From Streptomyces sp. CB01249 (GTDB lineage: Bacteria > Actinomycetota > Actinomycetes > Streptomycetales > Streptomycetaceae): a stretch of 64,000 nt of DNA. Of the stretch, positions 18,584 through 27,010 are shown in pieces. Made by a program: the position numbers and the translations under genes. Every line of letters starts with the position of its first letter. The first letter of the stretch is position 1. The notes beneath the pieces are model-generated. The model ran no database searches. It was given only the letters and a program-made list of their open reading frames with translations, and was not told the origin of the DNA. The stretch is taken from assembly GCF_001905735.1 (NCBI RefSeq), contig NZ_LISW01000002.1:654398-718397 (forward strand), written 5' to 3'.

Positions 18584-19642
18584 GTGAACCTCGCCTTCGT
18601 CGAGAGCCCGGTCCAGCTCCTGAACGTCCTGGAGTGGGCCGTCACCGAGGGAGGCGGCGGGCGCGTCCTCACGGACGTCACCGTCGTCGTCCTCCCCCCG
18701 GTCGACCCGATGTCGCGCGGTCAGCTGCGCCGGATGGCGGAGCTGGCCCGCGACGAGGGCATGACCGTGCGCTGGCAGGAGGCGCGCGGCGACTCGGGCA
18801 CCCCCCTGAAGTCGCTGCGCGCCCTCACCCGGCTCGTCCGCAACGCCGACCACATCGTCATCGGCGACCCGTTCTCGCGCTACGTGCAGCTGCTGCTGTC
18901 GCTCGTACGCCCCCGCCGCCTCACCGTGGTGGACGACGGCACCGCCACCATGGAGTTCGTCGCCCAGCTCACCCGGGGCGAGCGGCTGGTGCGCTGGCAC
19001 CGGCGCGGCGGCTTCGACCCGCGCGGCCTGGCCCTCGCCCCGGTGACGTCCACCGCGCGGCGCAGGTTCACCCCGTCGGCGGCGCGCGAGGTCGAGCTGT
19101 TCACCGCCATGCCCGTGATCCCGCCGCCGGGCGTCACCCTCATCCCGAACACCTTCTCCTGGACCCGGTCCCGCTTCGGCCCGCCCTCGCTCACCAAGGG
19201 CGCGGACCTGGTCGGCACCTCGCTGGTCGAGACGGGCGTGGTGGACCGGGACCGCTATCTGGAGGCGGTCGGCGCCCTCGCCCGTACGCACGGCGCCACC
19301 CGCTACTTCGCGCACCGCCGCGAGTCCACCGAGAAGCTGCACGCCCTGGAAGCGGTCACCGGCCTGGAGATCGTCCGGCCCGACCTCCCCCTGGAGCTCA
19401 TCGCCCGGCGCGGCCCGATCGGCCGCACGGTCCTGAGCTTCCCGTCCACGGTGGTGCACACCCTGCCCCTGGCCCTGGCCGGCACCGAGGTGAAGGTCGC
19501 GGTCTGCGACATCGCCCCGGAATGGCTCCACGAAACGGCCTCGCCCCGCGCCCAGGGCTTCCTGAGCGGTGTCACGGAGACCGCCCGGGACGTCCACCGC
19601 CTCGCGCCCTGGCGGGTCACGGCGGTGACGGGGGAGGCGTAG
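18584..19642 (+). CDS. GT52-like sialyltransferase-type protein
   Basis: A 352-residue protein that I assign by motifs only. It begins MNLAFVESPVQLLNVLEW, the start typical of lipooligosaccharide sialyltransferases (GT52). It contains an Asp-Asp-Gly motif (LTVVDDGTATMEF), a His-Arg-Arg-Glu element at the place of the HP motif (YFAHRRESTEKL), and a Ser-Thr motif (LSFPSTVVHTLPLAL). These are the three landmarks of bacterial CMP-sialate-dependent transferases. GTG 18584 is 11 bases after neuB. Last gene of the rightward operon. It probably transfers the nonulosonic acid made by the two enzymes upstream. Confidence 0.72.
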   Translation: MNLAFVESPVQLLNVLEWAVTEGGGGRVLTDVTVVVLPPVDPMSRGQLRRMAELARDEGMTVRWQEARGDSGTPLKSLRALTRLVRNADHIVIGDPFSRYVQLLLSLVRPRRLTVVDDGTATMEFVAQLTRGERLVRWHRRGGFDPRGLALAPVTSTARRRFTPSAAREVELFTAMPVIPPPGVTLIPNTFSWTRSRFGPPSLTKGADLVGTSLVETGVVDRDRYLEAVGALARTHGATRYFAHRRESTEKLHALEAVTGLEIVRPDLPLELIARRGPIGRTVLSFPSTVVHTLPLALAGTEVKVAVCDIAPEWLHETASPRAQGFLSGVTETARDVHRLAPWRVTAVTGEA

Positions 19643-19826
19643 GAGAGCGCAGGGGCCCGTGCGCGGCTGCCCCGCCCGACCGCCGCTCCACCGCGCGGCG
19701 AGCGCCGGAGTGTACCCATCCCGCGCGCGTCCCACACGCCGGGACGCGGCCAAACATTCGCCTGTGTGGCTGAAGTTTTCTTGTTTCATGGTCAGTTGAG
19801 GAGGGAACAGGCTTACCCTTCAAAAG

Positions 19827-21065
19827 GTGAGCCAGTTGATCTGCCCCGAGTCCGAAGCCGGCCCCTCCCAGGGCGAGAGCCTGCCCGGCACGCTGCCCGA
19901 CGCCCTGCGCGCCGAGCTGATCGCCTTCCGCAGGGATCTCCACATGCACCCTGAGCTGGGCAATCAGGAGTTCCGCACCACCGCGGCGATCAAGGCCCGG
20001 CTGGAGCAGGCCGGGCTCGCGCCGAAGGTGCTCGCCTCCGGGACCGGGCTCATGTGCGACGTCGGGACGCGCGGGGAGGACACCCGGCCGATGCTCGCGC
20101 TCCGGGCCGACATCGACGCGCTGCCCATCCCGGACACCAAGAGCGGCGTGCCCTACCGCTCCACCGTGCCCGACCGGGCGCACGCCTGCGGGCACGACGT
20201 CCACACCACCACCGTGCTCGGCGCCGGCCTCGTGCTCGCCGAGCTGGACCGGCAGGGGCTGCTGCCCAACCCGGTGCGGCTGATCTTCCAGCCGGCCGAG
20301 GAGGTGCTGCCCGGCGGGGCACCCGACGCGATCGAGTCCGGGGTCCTCGAAGGCGTCGGCCGGATCATCGGCGTCCACTGCGACCCGAAGGTGGACGTCG
20401 GCCGGATCGGGCTCCGGGTCGGCGCGATCACCTCCGCCTGCGACCGCCTCGAACTCTCCCTGGACGGCCCCGGCGGCCACACCGCCCGCCCGCACCTGAC
20501 CACGGACCTGGTCACCGCCGCCGCCAAGGTCGCCACCGAGGTGCCCGCCCTGCTGGCCCGCCGGGTCGACGCGCGGGCCGGGCTCGCCCTGACCTGGGGG
20601 CGCCTGGAGACGGGCCACGCCTGCAATGTCATCCCGCAGCACGCGGAGCTCTCCGGCACGGTCCGCTGCCTGGACCTCAAGGCGTGGCGCGAGGCGCCGG
20701 ACCTGGTGCACGCCGCGATCGACGAGGTGGCCGGAATGCACCGGGCCAAGACGGTGATCAACTACGTCCGGGGCGTCCCGCCCGTCGTCAACGAGGTCGC
20801 GACGACCGATCTGCTGGCCGGCGCGATGGCCGCGCGCCGCGGATCGTATGCGATCGAGGACACCGAGCAGAGCCTCGGCGGCGAGGACTTCTCCTGGTAC
20901 CTGGAGCACGTCCCGGGGGCCATGGCGCGCCTGGGCGTCCGCACCCCCGGCGACACGCGCGGGCTCGACCTGCACCGGGGCAATTTCGATGCCGACGAGG
21001 AAGCGATCACGGTCGGCGTGGAACTCTTCACCGCCTCCGCGTTGCTCCACGTCAACCACCTGTAA
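19827..21065 (+). CDS. M20 family amidohydrolase / aminoacylase
   Basis: Metallo-amidohydrolase of the M20D group (N-acyl amino acid, hippurate or indole-3-acetyl amino acid hydrolases). Metal-binding residues are seen in LRADIDALP, HACGHDVHTT (Cys and His ligands) and FQPAEEVLPGGA (the catalytic Glu-Glu), and a dimerisation domain occupies the middle (GGHTARP). The 412-residue length is usual. GTG 19827 is the only reasonable start, though its ribosome-binding site (AAAAGG) is very close. It lies just upstream of the nucleoside transporter genes, but no CTACGCGCGTAG operator precedes it, so it is probably regulated separately. Confidence 0.87.
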   Translation: MSQLICPESEAGPSQGESLPGTLPDALRAELIAFRRDLHMHPELGNQEFRTTAAIKARLEQAGLAPKVLASGTGLMCDVGTRGEDTRPMLALRADIDALPIPDTKSGVPYRSTVPDRAHACGHDVHTTTVLGAGLVLAELDRQGLLPNPVRLIFQPAEEVLPGGAPDAIESGVLEGVGRIIGVHCDPKVDVGRIGLRVGAITSACDRLELSLDGPGGHTARPHLTTDLVTAAAKVATEVPALLARRVDARAGLALTWGRLETGHACNVIPQHAELSGTVRCLDLKAWREAPDLVHAAIDEVAGMHRAKTVINYVRGVPPVVNEVATTDLLAGAMAARRGSYAIEDTEQSLGGEDFSWYLEHVPGAMARLGVRTPGDTRGLDLHRGNFDADEEAITVGVELFTASALLHVNHL

Positions 21066-21141
21066 CCGGACGCGTCGCCCCGCGTTCGGCGTGCGTTCGC
21101 GACGATCCGATAACGGCTTCCGTACAGGGCTTTATCTGACA

Positions 21142-21157
21142 TCTACGCGCGTTACGA
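21142..21157. promoter_or_regulatory. Palindromic operator upstream of bmp
   Basis: TCTACGCGCGTTACGA, an imperfect copy of the CTACGCGCGTAG palindrome found before the other nucleoside genes in this window. It lies 58 bases before the bmp start. Confidence 0.6.
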
Positions 21158-21214
21158 TCGCGGCGAAACCAGCGCCGGAAGAGGCGCTTCGGTCAGGTTT
21201 GAAGGAGCCTTCCC

Positions 21215-22255
21215 TTGCGCCGGGTATCCAAGTTCAGCGCCGCGATCGCCGTCACCGCGGCCCTCGCTCTCACCGCCACCGCGTGCGGCGAGTCGTCCGA
21301 CGAGAGCAGCGGCTCGGGCGACGGCAAGATGAAGATCGGCATGGCCTACGACGTCGGCGGCCGTGGCGACAACTCGTTCAACGACTCCGCCGCGCGCGGC
21401 CTGGACAAGGCCAAGGCCGAGTTCGGCGCCGAGACGAAGGAGCTCACCGCCAAGACCGGTGAGAGCTCGGCCGACCGTGACCAGCGCCTCCAGTCGCTCG
21501 CCGAGGGCGGCTACAACCCGGTCATCGCGATCGGCTTCGCGTACAAGGACGCGGTCGACAAGATCGCGCCCAAGTACCCGAAGGTCAGCTTCGGCCTGGT
21601 CGACTCGGTCTCCGACGCGAAGAACGTCGCCAACATCGTCTTCACCGAGGAGCAGGGCTCGTACCTCGCCGGTGTCGCGGCGGCGCTGAAGTCCAAGGAC
21701 GACAAGATCGGCTTCATCGGCGGCGTCGACCTCCCGCTGATCAAGAAGTTCGCGGCCGGCTTCCGCCAGGGCGTCCTGGACACCAAGCCGAAGGCCACGG
21801 TGCAGATCCAGTACCTGTCCACCGGCTCGGACCTCTCCGGCTTCGGCAGCCCCGACAAGGGCAAGGCCGCCGCCAAGGGCATGCTCGACAAGGGCATCGA
21901 CGTCATCTTCGCCGCCGCGGGCGGCTCGGGCGCCGGTTCGATCGAGGCCGTCGCCGGCAAGAAGGGCGCCTGGTCCATCGGCGTCGACTCCGACCAGGCC
22001 AAGGACCCGGCCCTGTCGAAGTACGCCGACACGATCCTGACCTCGGTCGTCAAGAACGTCGACTCCGGCGTCTTCGACCTGGTCAAGTCGGTCAAGGACG
22101 GCAAGCCGCTGACCGGTACGCAGACCTACTCGCTGGCCAAGGGCGGCGTCAGCCTGACCCCCACGGGTGACCACCTCAAGGACATCCAGACCCAGCTCGA
22201 CGAGGCGAAGAAGAAGATCGTCGACGGCACCATCACGGTCAAGACCACGACCTGA
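21215..22255 (+). CDS. BMP-family nucleoside-binding lipoprotein (ABC transporter)
   Basis: Substrate-binding lipoprotein of an ABC importer in the Bmp/PnrA family, which binds purine nucleosides outside the membrane. The lipobox is LTATAC with the modified Cys at residue 27, followed by a Ser/Asp/Gly linker and the periplasmic-binding fold (KIGMAYDVGGRGDNSFND, then PVIAIGFAYKDAV, IIFAAAGGSGAG). The start is TTG 21215, supported by GAAGGAG 7 bases upstream. The gene is followed by a large hairpin, so the downstream ATPase operon is probably expressed at a lower level or from its own promoter, as is common for solute-binding proteins. Confidence 0.92.
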   Translation: MRRVSKFSAAIAVTAALALTATACGESSDESSGSGDGKMKIGMAYDVGGRGDNSFNDSAARGLDKAKAEFGAETKELTAKTGESSADRDQRLQSLAEGGYNPVIAIGFAYKDAVDKIAPKYPKVSFGLVDSVSDAKNVANIVFTEEQGSYLAGVAAALKSKDDKIGFIGGVDLPLIKKFAAGFRQGVLDTKPKATVQIQYLSTGSDLSGFGSPDKGKAAAKGMLDKGIDVIFAAAGGSGAGSIEAVAGKKGAWSIGVDSDQAKDPALSKYADTILTSVVKNVDSGVFDLVKSVKDGKPLTGTQTYSLAKGGVSLTPTGDHLKDIQTQLDEAKKKIVDGTITVKTTT

Positions 22256-22265
22256 TCCACCGTCG

Positions 22266-22311
22266 ATCGGGGCCCGGCGAGCGGCTTCGGCCGCTCGTTC
22301 CGGGCCCCGAT
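22266..22311 (+). terminator. Two-tier hairpin after bmp
   Basis: An outer 12-bp stem (ATCGGGGCCCGG / CCGGGCCCCGAT) encloses an inner stem GAGCGGC-TTCG-GCCGCTC. It is a strong terminator or mRNA stabiliser directly after the bmp stop. Confidence 0.75.
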
Positions 22312-22334
22312 TCACGTACCCCCGGCGGGGTGGA

Positions 22335-22356
22335 GGCCACCTGTGATCAGGTGGCC
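22335..22356. promoter_or_regulatory. Inverted repeat upstream of the ABC ATPase operon
   Basis: 9-bp arms GGCCACCTG and CAGGTGGCC around TGAT, 10 bases before the long operator palindrome. Possibly a second protein-binding site or a hairpin; unresolved. Confidence 0.4.
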
Positions 22357-22366
22357 AACGATTCGG

Positions 22367-22388
22367 CGACGCTACGCGCGTAGCGTCG
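22367..22388. promoter_or_regulatory. Perfect 22-bp operator palindrome upstream of the ABC ATPase operon
   Basis: The core CTACGCGCGTAG is extended by perfectly complementary arms (CGACG on the left, CGTCG on the right), giving a 22-bp uninterrupted palindrome about 90 bases before the ATPase gene. It shares its core with sites before bmp, deoA and add. Confidence 0.75.
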
Positions 22389-22479
22389 GGACTGGAACCG
22401 GCCGGGCGCGATACGTTTTCCACCCCCGCCTCCCGTCCTCACCGCCCCCGCCCTCCGCTCCTGCCAAGGAGAGTGCGCC

Positions 22480-24096
22480 ATCAACGCGTCCAGCAGTCCC
22501 CACGCCGTGGAGCTCCGCGGTATCACCAAGCGGTTCCCCGGGGTCGTGGCCAACCACGACATCGACATCACCGTGCGCCGCGGCACCGTCCACGCCCTCG
22601 TCGGCGAGAACGGCGCCGGCAAGTCCACTCTGATGAAGATCCTTTACGGCATGCAGAAGCCGGACGAGGGCACCATCGCGATCGACGGCGAACAGGCCGT
22701 GTTCTCCAACCCGGGCGACGCCATCGACCGCGGCATCGGCATGGTGCACCAGCACTTCATGCTCGCCGACTACCTCACCGTCCTGGAGAACGTCGTCCTG
22801 GGCTCCGAGAAGCTCTACGGCATCGGCGACCGGGCCCGCGCCAAGATCCGGGAGATCTCCGACGCGTACGGTCTCGGCGTCCGCCCGGACGCCATGGTCG
22901 AGGACCTCGGGGTCGCCGACCGGCAGCGCGTGGAGATCCTCAAGGTCCTCTACCGGGGCGCCCGCACCCTGATCCTGGACGAGCCGACCGCGGTCCTCGT
23001 GCCCCAGGAGGTCGACGCGCTCTTCGACAACCTGCGGGAGCTCAAGGCCGAGGGCCTGACCGTCATCTTCATCTCGCACAAGCTGGGCGAGGTCCTGTCG
23101 GTCGCCGACGAGATCACGGTCATCCGGCGCGGCACCACCGTGGGCACCGCCGACCCCCGGAACACCACGACCAAGCAGCTCGCCGAGCTCATGGTCGGCA
23201 GCGAGCTCCCCTCCCCGGAGACCCGCGAGTCCACGGTCACCGACACGCCCATGCTCACCGTGGACGGCCTGCGGCTCACCGCGACCGACCCGGACGGCGC
23301 CGTGCGCGCCGTGCTCGACGGCATCACCTTCACCATCCACAAGGGCGAGGTCCTGGGCATCGCCGGCGTGGAGGGCAACGGCCAGTCCGAACTGGTCGAC
23401 GCGATCATGGGCATGCGCTCCCCGGACGCGGGCGTCCTCACGCTGGACGGCGCGGACATCTCCCGTACCCCGACCCGCAAGCGCCGCGAGGGCGGCATGG
23501 CCGTCATCCCCGAGGACCGCCACCGGCACGGCCTCCTCCTGGAGGCCCCGCTCTGGGAGAACCGCATCCTCGGCCACGTCACCGAGCGGCCCAACAGCCG
23601 GGGCGCCTTCCTCGACATCAAGGCCGCCCGCACCGACACCGAGCGCATCGTCCGCGAGTACGACGTCCGCACCCCCGGGATCGACGTCACCGCGGCCTCC
23701 CTCTCCGGCGGCAACCAGCAGAAGCTGATCGTCGGCCGCGAGATGAGCCACGCGCCCAAGCTCCTGATCGCCGCGCACCCCACCCGGGGCGTCGACGTCG
23801 GCGCCCAGGCCCAGATCTGGGACCAGATCCGCGAGGCACGGAGCGAGGGCCTGGCGGTCCTGCTGATCTCCGCCGACCTGGACGAGCTGATCGGGCTCTC
23901 CGACACCCTGCGCGTCATGTACCGCGGCCGCCTGGTCGCGGACGCCGACCCGGCGGCCATCACCCCCGAGGAGCTGGGCTCGGCGATGACCGGCGCGGCC
24001 AGCGGCCACCTGGAAGCGCCGGAGGAGGGCGAGGCGCCCGCCGCGCCCGCCACGGACGACGACACCGACCCCCGCGAAGGGGGAGAGGACCGATGA
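22480..24096 (+). CDS. Nucleoside ABC transporter ATP-binding protein (two NBDs)
   Basis: Cytoplasmic ATPase with two fused nucleotide-binding domains, as in the Bmp-linked and ribose transporters. NBD1 has Walker A GENGAGKST, signature DLGVADRQRVEI and Walker B LILDEPTAVL. NBD2 has a degenerate Walker A (GVEGNGQSELVD) with signature LSGGNQQKL, normal for this family. The start is odd: the first in-frame ATG/GTG/TTG is GTG 22507, which lacks a ribosome-binding site, whereas an in-frame ATC at 22480 lies 8 bases after AAGGAG and would give IleAsnAlaSerSerSer... (538 residues if initiated there). I give the ATC position and treat it as provisional. The stop overlaps the permease start by 4 bp. 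Confidence 0.85.
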   Translation: MNASSSPHAVELRGITKRFPGVVANHDIDITVRRGTVHALVGENGAGKSTLMKILYGMQKPDEGTIAIDGEQAVFSNPGDAIDRGIGMVHQHFMLADYLTVLENVVLGSEKLYGIGDRARAKIREISDAYGLGVRPDAMVEDLGVADRQRVEILKVLYRGARTLILDEPTAVLVPQEVDALFDNLRELKAEGLTVIFISHKLGEVLSVADEITVIRRGTTVGTADPRNTTTKQLAELMVGSELPSPETRESTVTDTPMLTVDGLRLTATDPDGAVRAVLDGITFTIHKGEVLGIAGVEGNGQSELVDAIMGMRSPDAGVLTLDGADISRTPTRKRREGGMAVIPEDRHRHGLLLEAPLWENRILGHVTERPNSRGAFLDIKAARTDTERIVREYDVRTPGIDVTAASLSGGNQQKLIVGREMSHAPKLLIAAHPTRGVDVGAQAQIWDQIREARSEGLAVLLISADLDELIGLSDTLRVMYRGRLVADADPAAITPEELGSAMTGAASGHLEAPEEGEAPAAPATDDDTDPREGGEDR

Positions 24097-25208
24097 AGAA
24101 GATCGACAAGGAGCGGCTGCTCCTGGGGATCGCGGCCCCCGTACTCGCGATCGTGGTCGCCTTCCTGGTGACGGCACTCGTGCTCGCCGCCACCGGCAAG
24201 GAGCCGTTCAACGCCTTCGGCATCATGTTCGACTACGGCCTGAAGTCGGACAGCCAGGTCTACATCCTCAACAAGGCGACGACGTACTACCTCGCGGGTC
24301 TCGCGGTGGCCGTCGGCTTCCGGATGAACCTCTTCAACATCGGCGTCGACGGGCAGTACCGCCTGGCCGCCTTCTTCGCCGCCGCGCTCGGCGGCGCGCT
24401 GACCCTGCCCGGCGCCCTCCAGATCCCGCTGATCATCCTCACCGCGATGATCGTCGGCGCCATGTGGGCCGGTATCGCCGGTCTGCTCAAGGTCACCCGG
24501 GGCGTCAGCGAGGTCGTCTCGACCATCATGCTGAACTCCATCGCGACCGCGATCATCGGCTATCTGCTCCAGCAGAACCGCCTCGGCCACCTGGACGAGG
24601 CCGGCACCAAGATCTCCACCAAGCCGCTCCCGGAGTCCTCGCACTTCTTCGAGTTCCCGACGACGCCGACGCCGATCTGGGGCTTCATCGTCGTCGCCGT
24701 CGCCGCCGGCATCGCGTACTGGTTCACGCTCTCCCGTACGCGCTTCGGCTTCGACCTGCGCACGGTCGGCCAGTCCGGCTCCGCCGCCGAGGCCAGCGGG
24801 GTCAACGTCCGCCGCATGGTCATCACCTCGATGCTCATCTCGGGCGCCGTCGCCGGTCTCATCGGCATGCCGACGCTGCTCAACGACAGCCACGAGTTCA
24901 GCGGCGACTTCCCGGTCGGCATCGGCTTCACGGGTATCGCCATCGCCCTCCTCGGCCGCAACCACCCCGTCGGCATCGCGCTCGGCGCGCTGCTCTGGGG
25001 CTTCCTGGAGCGCGGCACCGGAAAGCTGGAGTTCGAGGGATACGACAAGGAGATCGTCGGCGTGATCCAGGGCGTCATCGTCCTGTGCGTCGTCATCGCG
25101 TACGAAGTCGTCCGCCGCTACGGACTCAAGCGCCAGCAGAGCAAGGTCGGCGCGGAACTCGCCGCACAGGCCGCCCGTAACTCCGACCAGCAGGAGGTGT
25201 CGGCGTGA
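24093..25208 (+). CDS. Nucleoside ABC transporter permease 1
   Basis: Membrane subunit of the Bmp-type importer (BPD_transp_2 family). About ten hydrophobic helices are visible, with the conserved NLFNIGVDGQYRLAAF region near residue 75 and the cytoplasmic coupling segment AEASGVNVRRMVITSML that contacts the ATPase. At 371 residues it is full length. ATG 24093 overlaps the ATPase stop (ATGA), and its own stop overlaps the next permease (GTGA), so the operon is translationally coupled throughout. Confidence 0.92.
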   Translation: MKKIDKERLLLGIAAPVLAIVVAFLVTALVLAATGKEPFNAFGIMFDYGLKSDSQVYILNKATTYYLAGLAVAVGFRMNLFNIGVDGQYRLAAFFAAALGGALTLPGALQIPLIILTAMIVGAMWAGIAGLLKVTRGVSEVVSTIMLNSIATAIIGYLLQQNRLGHLDEAGTKISTKPLPESSHFFEFPTTPTPIWGFIVVAVAAGIAYWFTLSRTRFGFDLRTVGQSGSAAEASGVNVRRMVITSMLISGAVAGLIGMPTLLNDSHEFSGDFPVGIGFTGIAIALLGRNHPVGIALGALLWGFLERGTGKLEFEGYDKEIVGVIQGVIVLCVVIAYEVVRRYGLKRQQSKVGAELAAQAARNSDQQEVSA

Positions 25209-26494
25209 CCGTCACGGCGACTTCCACCCCGCCCCCGGCGGCCCCCAAGGTCTCCGGCGGCAAGAGCGGGCGCTCCCGCCTCTCGTTCCCCGTCATCCTG
25301 CTGATCGTCGCGGGCGTCCTGCTCGCGCTGTCCGCCGTGCGCGCCATCACCGGCGCCCAGGACGTCACCTCGGCGGGCCAGATCAGTGCGGCGCTCGCCA
25401 TGGCCGTGCCGATCGGCCTCGCCGGTCTCGGCGGCCTCTGGTCCGAACGCGCCGGTGTGGTCAACATCGGCCTCGAAGGCATGATGATCCTCGGCACCTT
25501 CTTCGGTGCCTGGGCCGGCTGGCAGACCAGCCCCTGGCTCGGCGTCCTCGCCGGGGTCATCGGCGGCATGCTCGGCGGCCTGCTGCACGCGGTCGCGACC
25601 ATCACCTTCGGCGTCGACCACATCATCTCCGGCATCGCGATCAACATCCTGGCGCTCGGCTTCACCACCTACTTCGCCAAGCTGTGGTTCAACACCGGCG
25701 AGGCGGCGGCCAAGGGCGGCTCCCCGAAGCAGTCCCCGCCGGCCGACGAGATCACCTCGGTGACGATCCCCGGCCTCTCCGACGGACTGCACTCCATCGA
25801 GAAGCACCACTGGTTCTTCGTCTCCGACCTGGCCGGCATCCTCGGCGGCCTCGTCACCAACCTCTCGCTGCTGACGATCCTCGCCGTCGTCCTCTTCATC
25901 GGGACCTTCTTCGTCCTGTGGAAGAGCGCGTTCGGCCTGCGGCTGCGCTCCTGCGGCGAGAACCCGGTCGCCGCCGAATCGCTGGGCGTCAACGTCTACA
26001 CGTACAAGTACATCGCGGTGATCGTCTCCGGCGGGCTCGCCGGGCTCGGCGGTGCCTTCCTCTCCCTGGTCACCTCGCACATCTACAACGAGGGCCAGAC
26101 CGGCGGACGCGGTTACATCGGTCTCGCCGCGATGATCTTCGGCAACTGGCGCCCCGGCGGACTCGCCATGGGCGCGGGCCTGTTCGGCTTCGCCGACGCG
26201 CTCCAGCTGCGCAACGGCGGCGAGTCCGTCCACGCGCTGCTCCTGCTGCTGTGCGTGGTGCTCGTCGGCATCGCCGGGTGGAAGCTCTACCGCAAGAGCT
26301 GGGTGCAGGGCGTCGTCAGCGCGGTCATCGCGGCGGTCGTCCTGGTCTGGTACCTCGGTACGGACAGCGTGCCCACGGAGTTCGTGAGCGCCACGCCGTA
26401 CATCGTCACGCTGCTCGTCCTCTCGCTCTCCGCGCAGCGGCTGCGGATGCCGAAGGCGGACGGCATGCGCTACCGCAAGGGCCAGGGCAAGTGA
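25205..26494 (+). CDS. Nucleoside ABC transporter permease 2
   Basis: Second membrane subunit, 429 residues. After a Pro/Ala-rich cytoplasmic lead there are about ten helices with the family motifs VVNIGLEGMMILGTFFGAW and the coupling segment AESLGVNVYTYKYIAVIVSG. It pairs with permease 1 to form the channel. GTG 25205 overlaps the previous stop, and its stop overlaps the cytidine deaminase start, linking uptake with intracellular salvage. Confidence 0.92.
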   Translation: MTVTATSTPPPAAPKVSGGKSGRSRLSFPVILLIVAGVLLALSAVRAITGAQDVTSAGQISAALAMAVPIGLAGLGGLWSERAGVVNIGLEGMMILGTFFGAWAGWQTSPWLGVLAGVIGGMLGGLLHAVATITFGVDHIISGIAINILALGFTTYFAKLWFNTGEAAAKGGSPKQSPPADEITSVTIPGLSDGLHSIEKHHWFFVSDLAGILGGLVTNLSLLTILAVVLFIGTFFVLWKSAFGLRLRSCGENPVAAESLGVNVYTYKYIAVIVSGGLAGLGGAFLSLVTSHIYNEGQTGGRGYIGLAAMIFGNWRPGGLAMGAGLFGFADALQLRNGGESVHALLLLLCVVLVGIAGWKLYRKSWVQGVVSAVIAAVVLVWYLGTDSVPTEFVSATPYIVTLLVLSLSAQRLRMPKADGMRYRKGQGK

Positions 26495-26892
26495 CGCCGC
26501 CCTTCACCGAGGCCGACTGGGAAGCCCTGCGAGCCGCGGCCCGGGACGCCATGTCCCGGGCGTACGCCCCGTACTCCGGCTACCCGGTCGGCGTCGCCGC
26601 CCGGGTGGACGACGGCCGTACGATCACCGGCTGCAACGTCGAGAACGCCTCGTACGGGATCGGGCTGTGCGCCGAGTGCGGCCTGGTCTCCCAGCTGCAC
26701 GCCACGGGCGGCGGCCGGCTGACCCACTTCACCTGCGTGGACGGGGCGGGCGAGAGCCTGGTCCCGTGCGGCCGGTGCCGGCAGCTGCTGTACGAGTTCG
26801 GCGGACCGGAGCTGATCCTGGAGACCCCGGACGGCTTCCGCACCCTGGACGAGATGCTGCCCCAGGCGTTCGGCCCGTCGCACCTCGGCTGA
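26491..26892 (+). CDS. cdd: Cytidine deaminase
   Basis: Converts cytidine and deoxycytidine to uridine and deoxyuridine. At 133 residues it is the homotetrameric type. Zinc and catalytic residues are in LCAECGLV (Cys-Ala-Glu) and PCGRCRQLLYEF (Cys-x-x-Cys), and the substrate-binding motif is GCNVENASYG. It is the last gene of the transporter operon (GTG overlaps the permease stop by 4 bp) and is followed by a strong terminator. Confidence 0.95.
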   Translation: MTPPFTEADWEALRAAARDAMSRAYAPYSGYPVGVAARVDDGRTITGCNVENASYGIGLCAECGLVSQLHATGGGRLTHFTCVDGAGESLVPCGRCRQLLYEFGGPELILETPDGFRTLDEMLPQAFGPSHLG

Positions 26893-26898
26893 CGCCTT

Positions 26899-26944
26899 CC
26901 GCCGGGTGGGCCCGCACAACGGGCCCACCCGGCGGCTCTTTTGC
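26899..26944 (+). terminator. Strong intrinsic terminator after cdd
   Basis: A perfect 16-bp stem (CCGCCGGGTGGGCCCG / CGGGCCCACCCGGCGG) with a 5-base loop followed by CTCTTTT, which is rare among Streptomyces terminators in having a T-run. Confidence 0.9.
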
Positions 26945-26945
26945 T

Positions 26946-26961
26946 CTCTATGCGCGTAGAG
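26946..26961. promoter_or_regulatory. Palindromic operator upstream of deoA
   Basis: CTCTATGCGCGTAGAG, palindromic with one mismatch pair, immediately after the cdd terminator and 50 bases before deoA. It matches the shared nucleoside-gene palindrome. Confidence 0.7.
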
Positions 26962-27010
26962 TCAACGGGACCCACGCGTTTGTACGTACCGGCCGGAAGG
27001 ACGCCAGACC

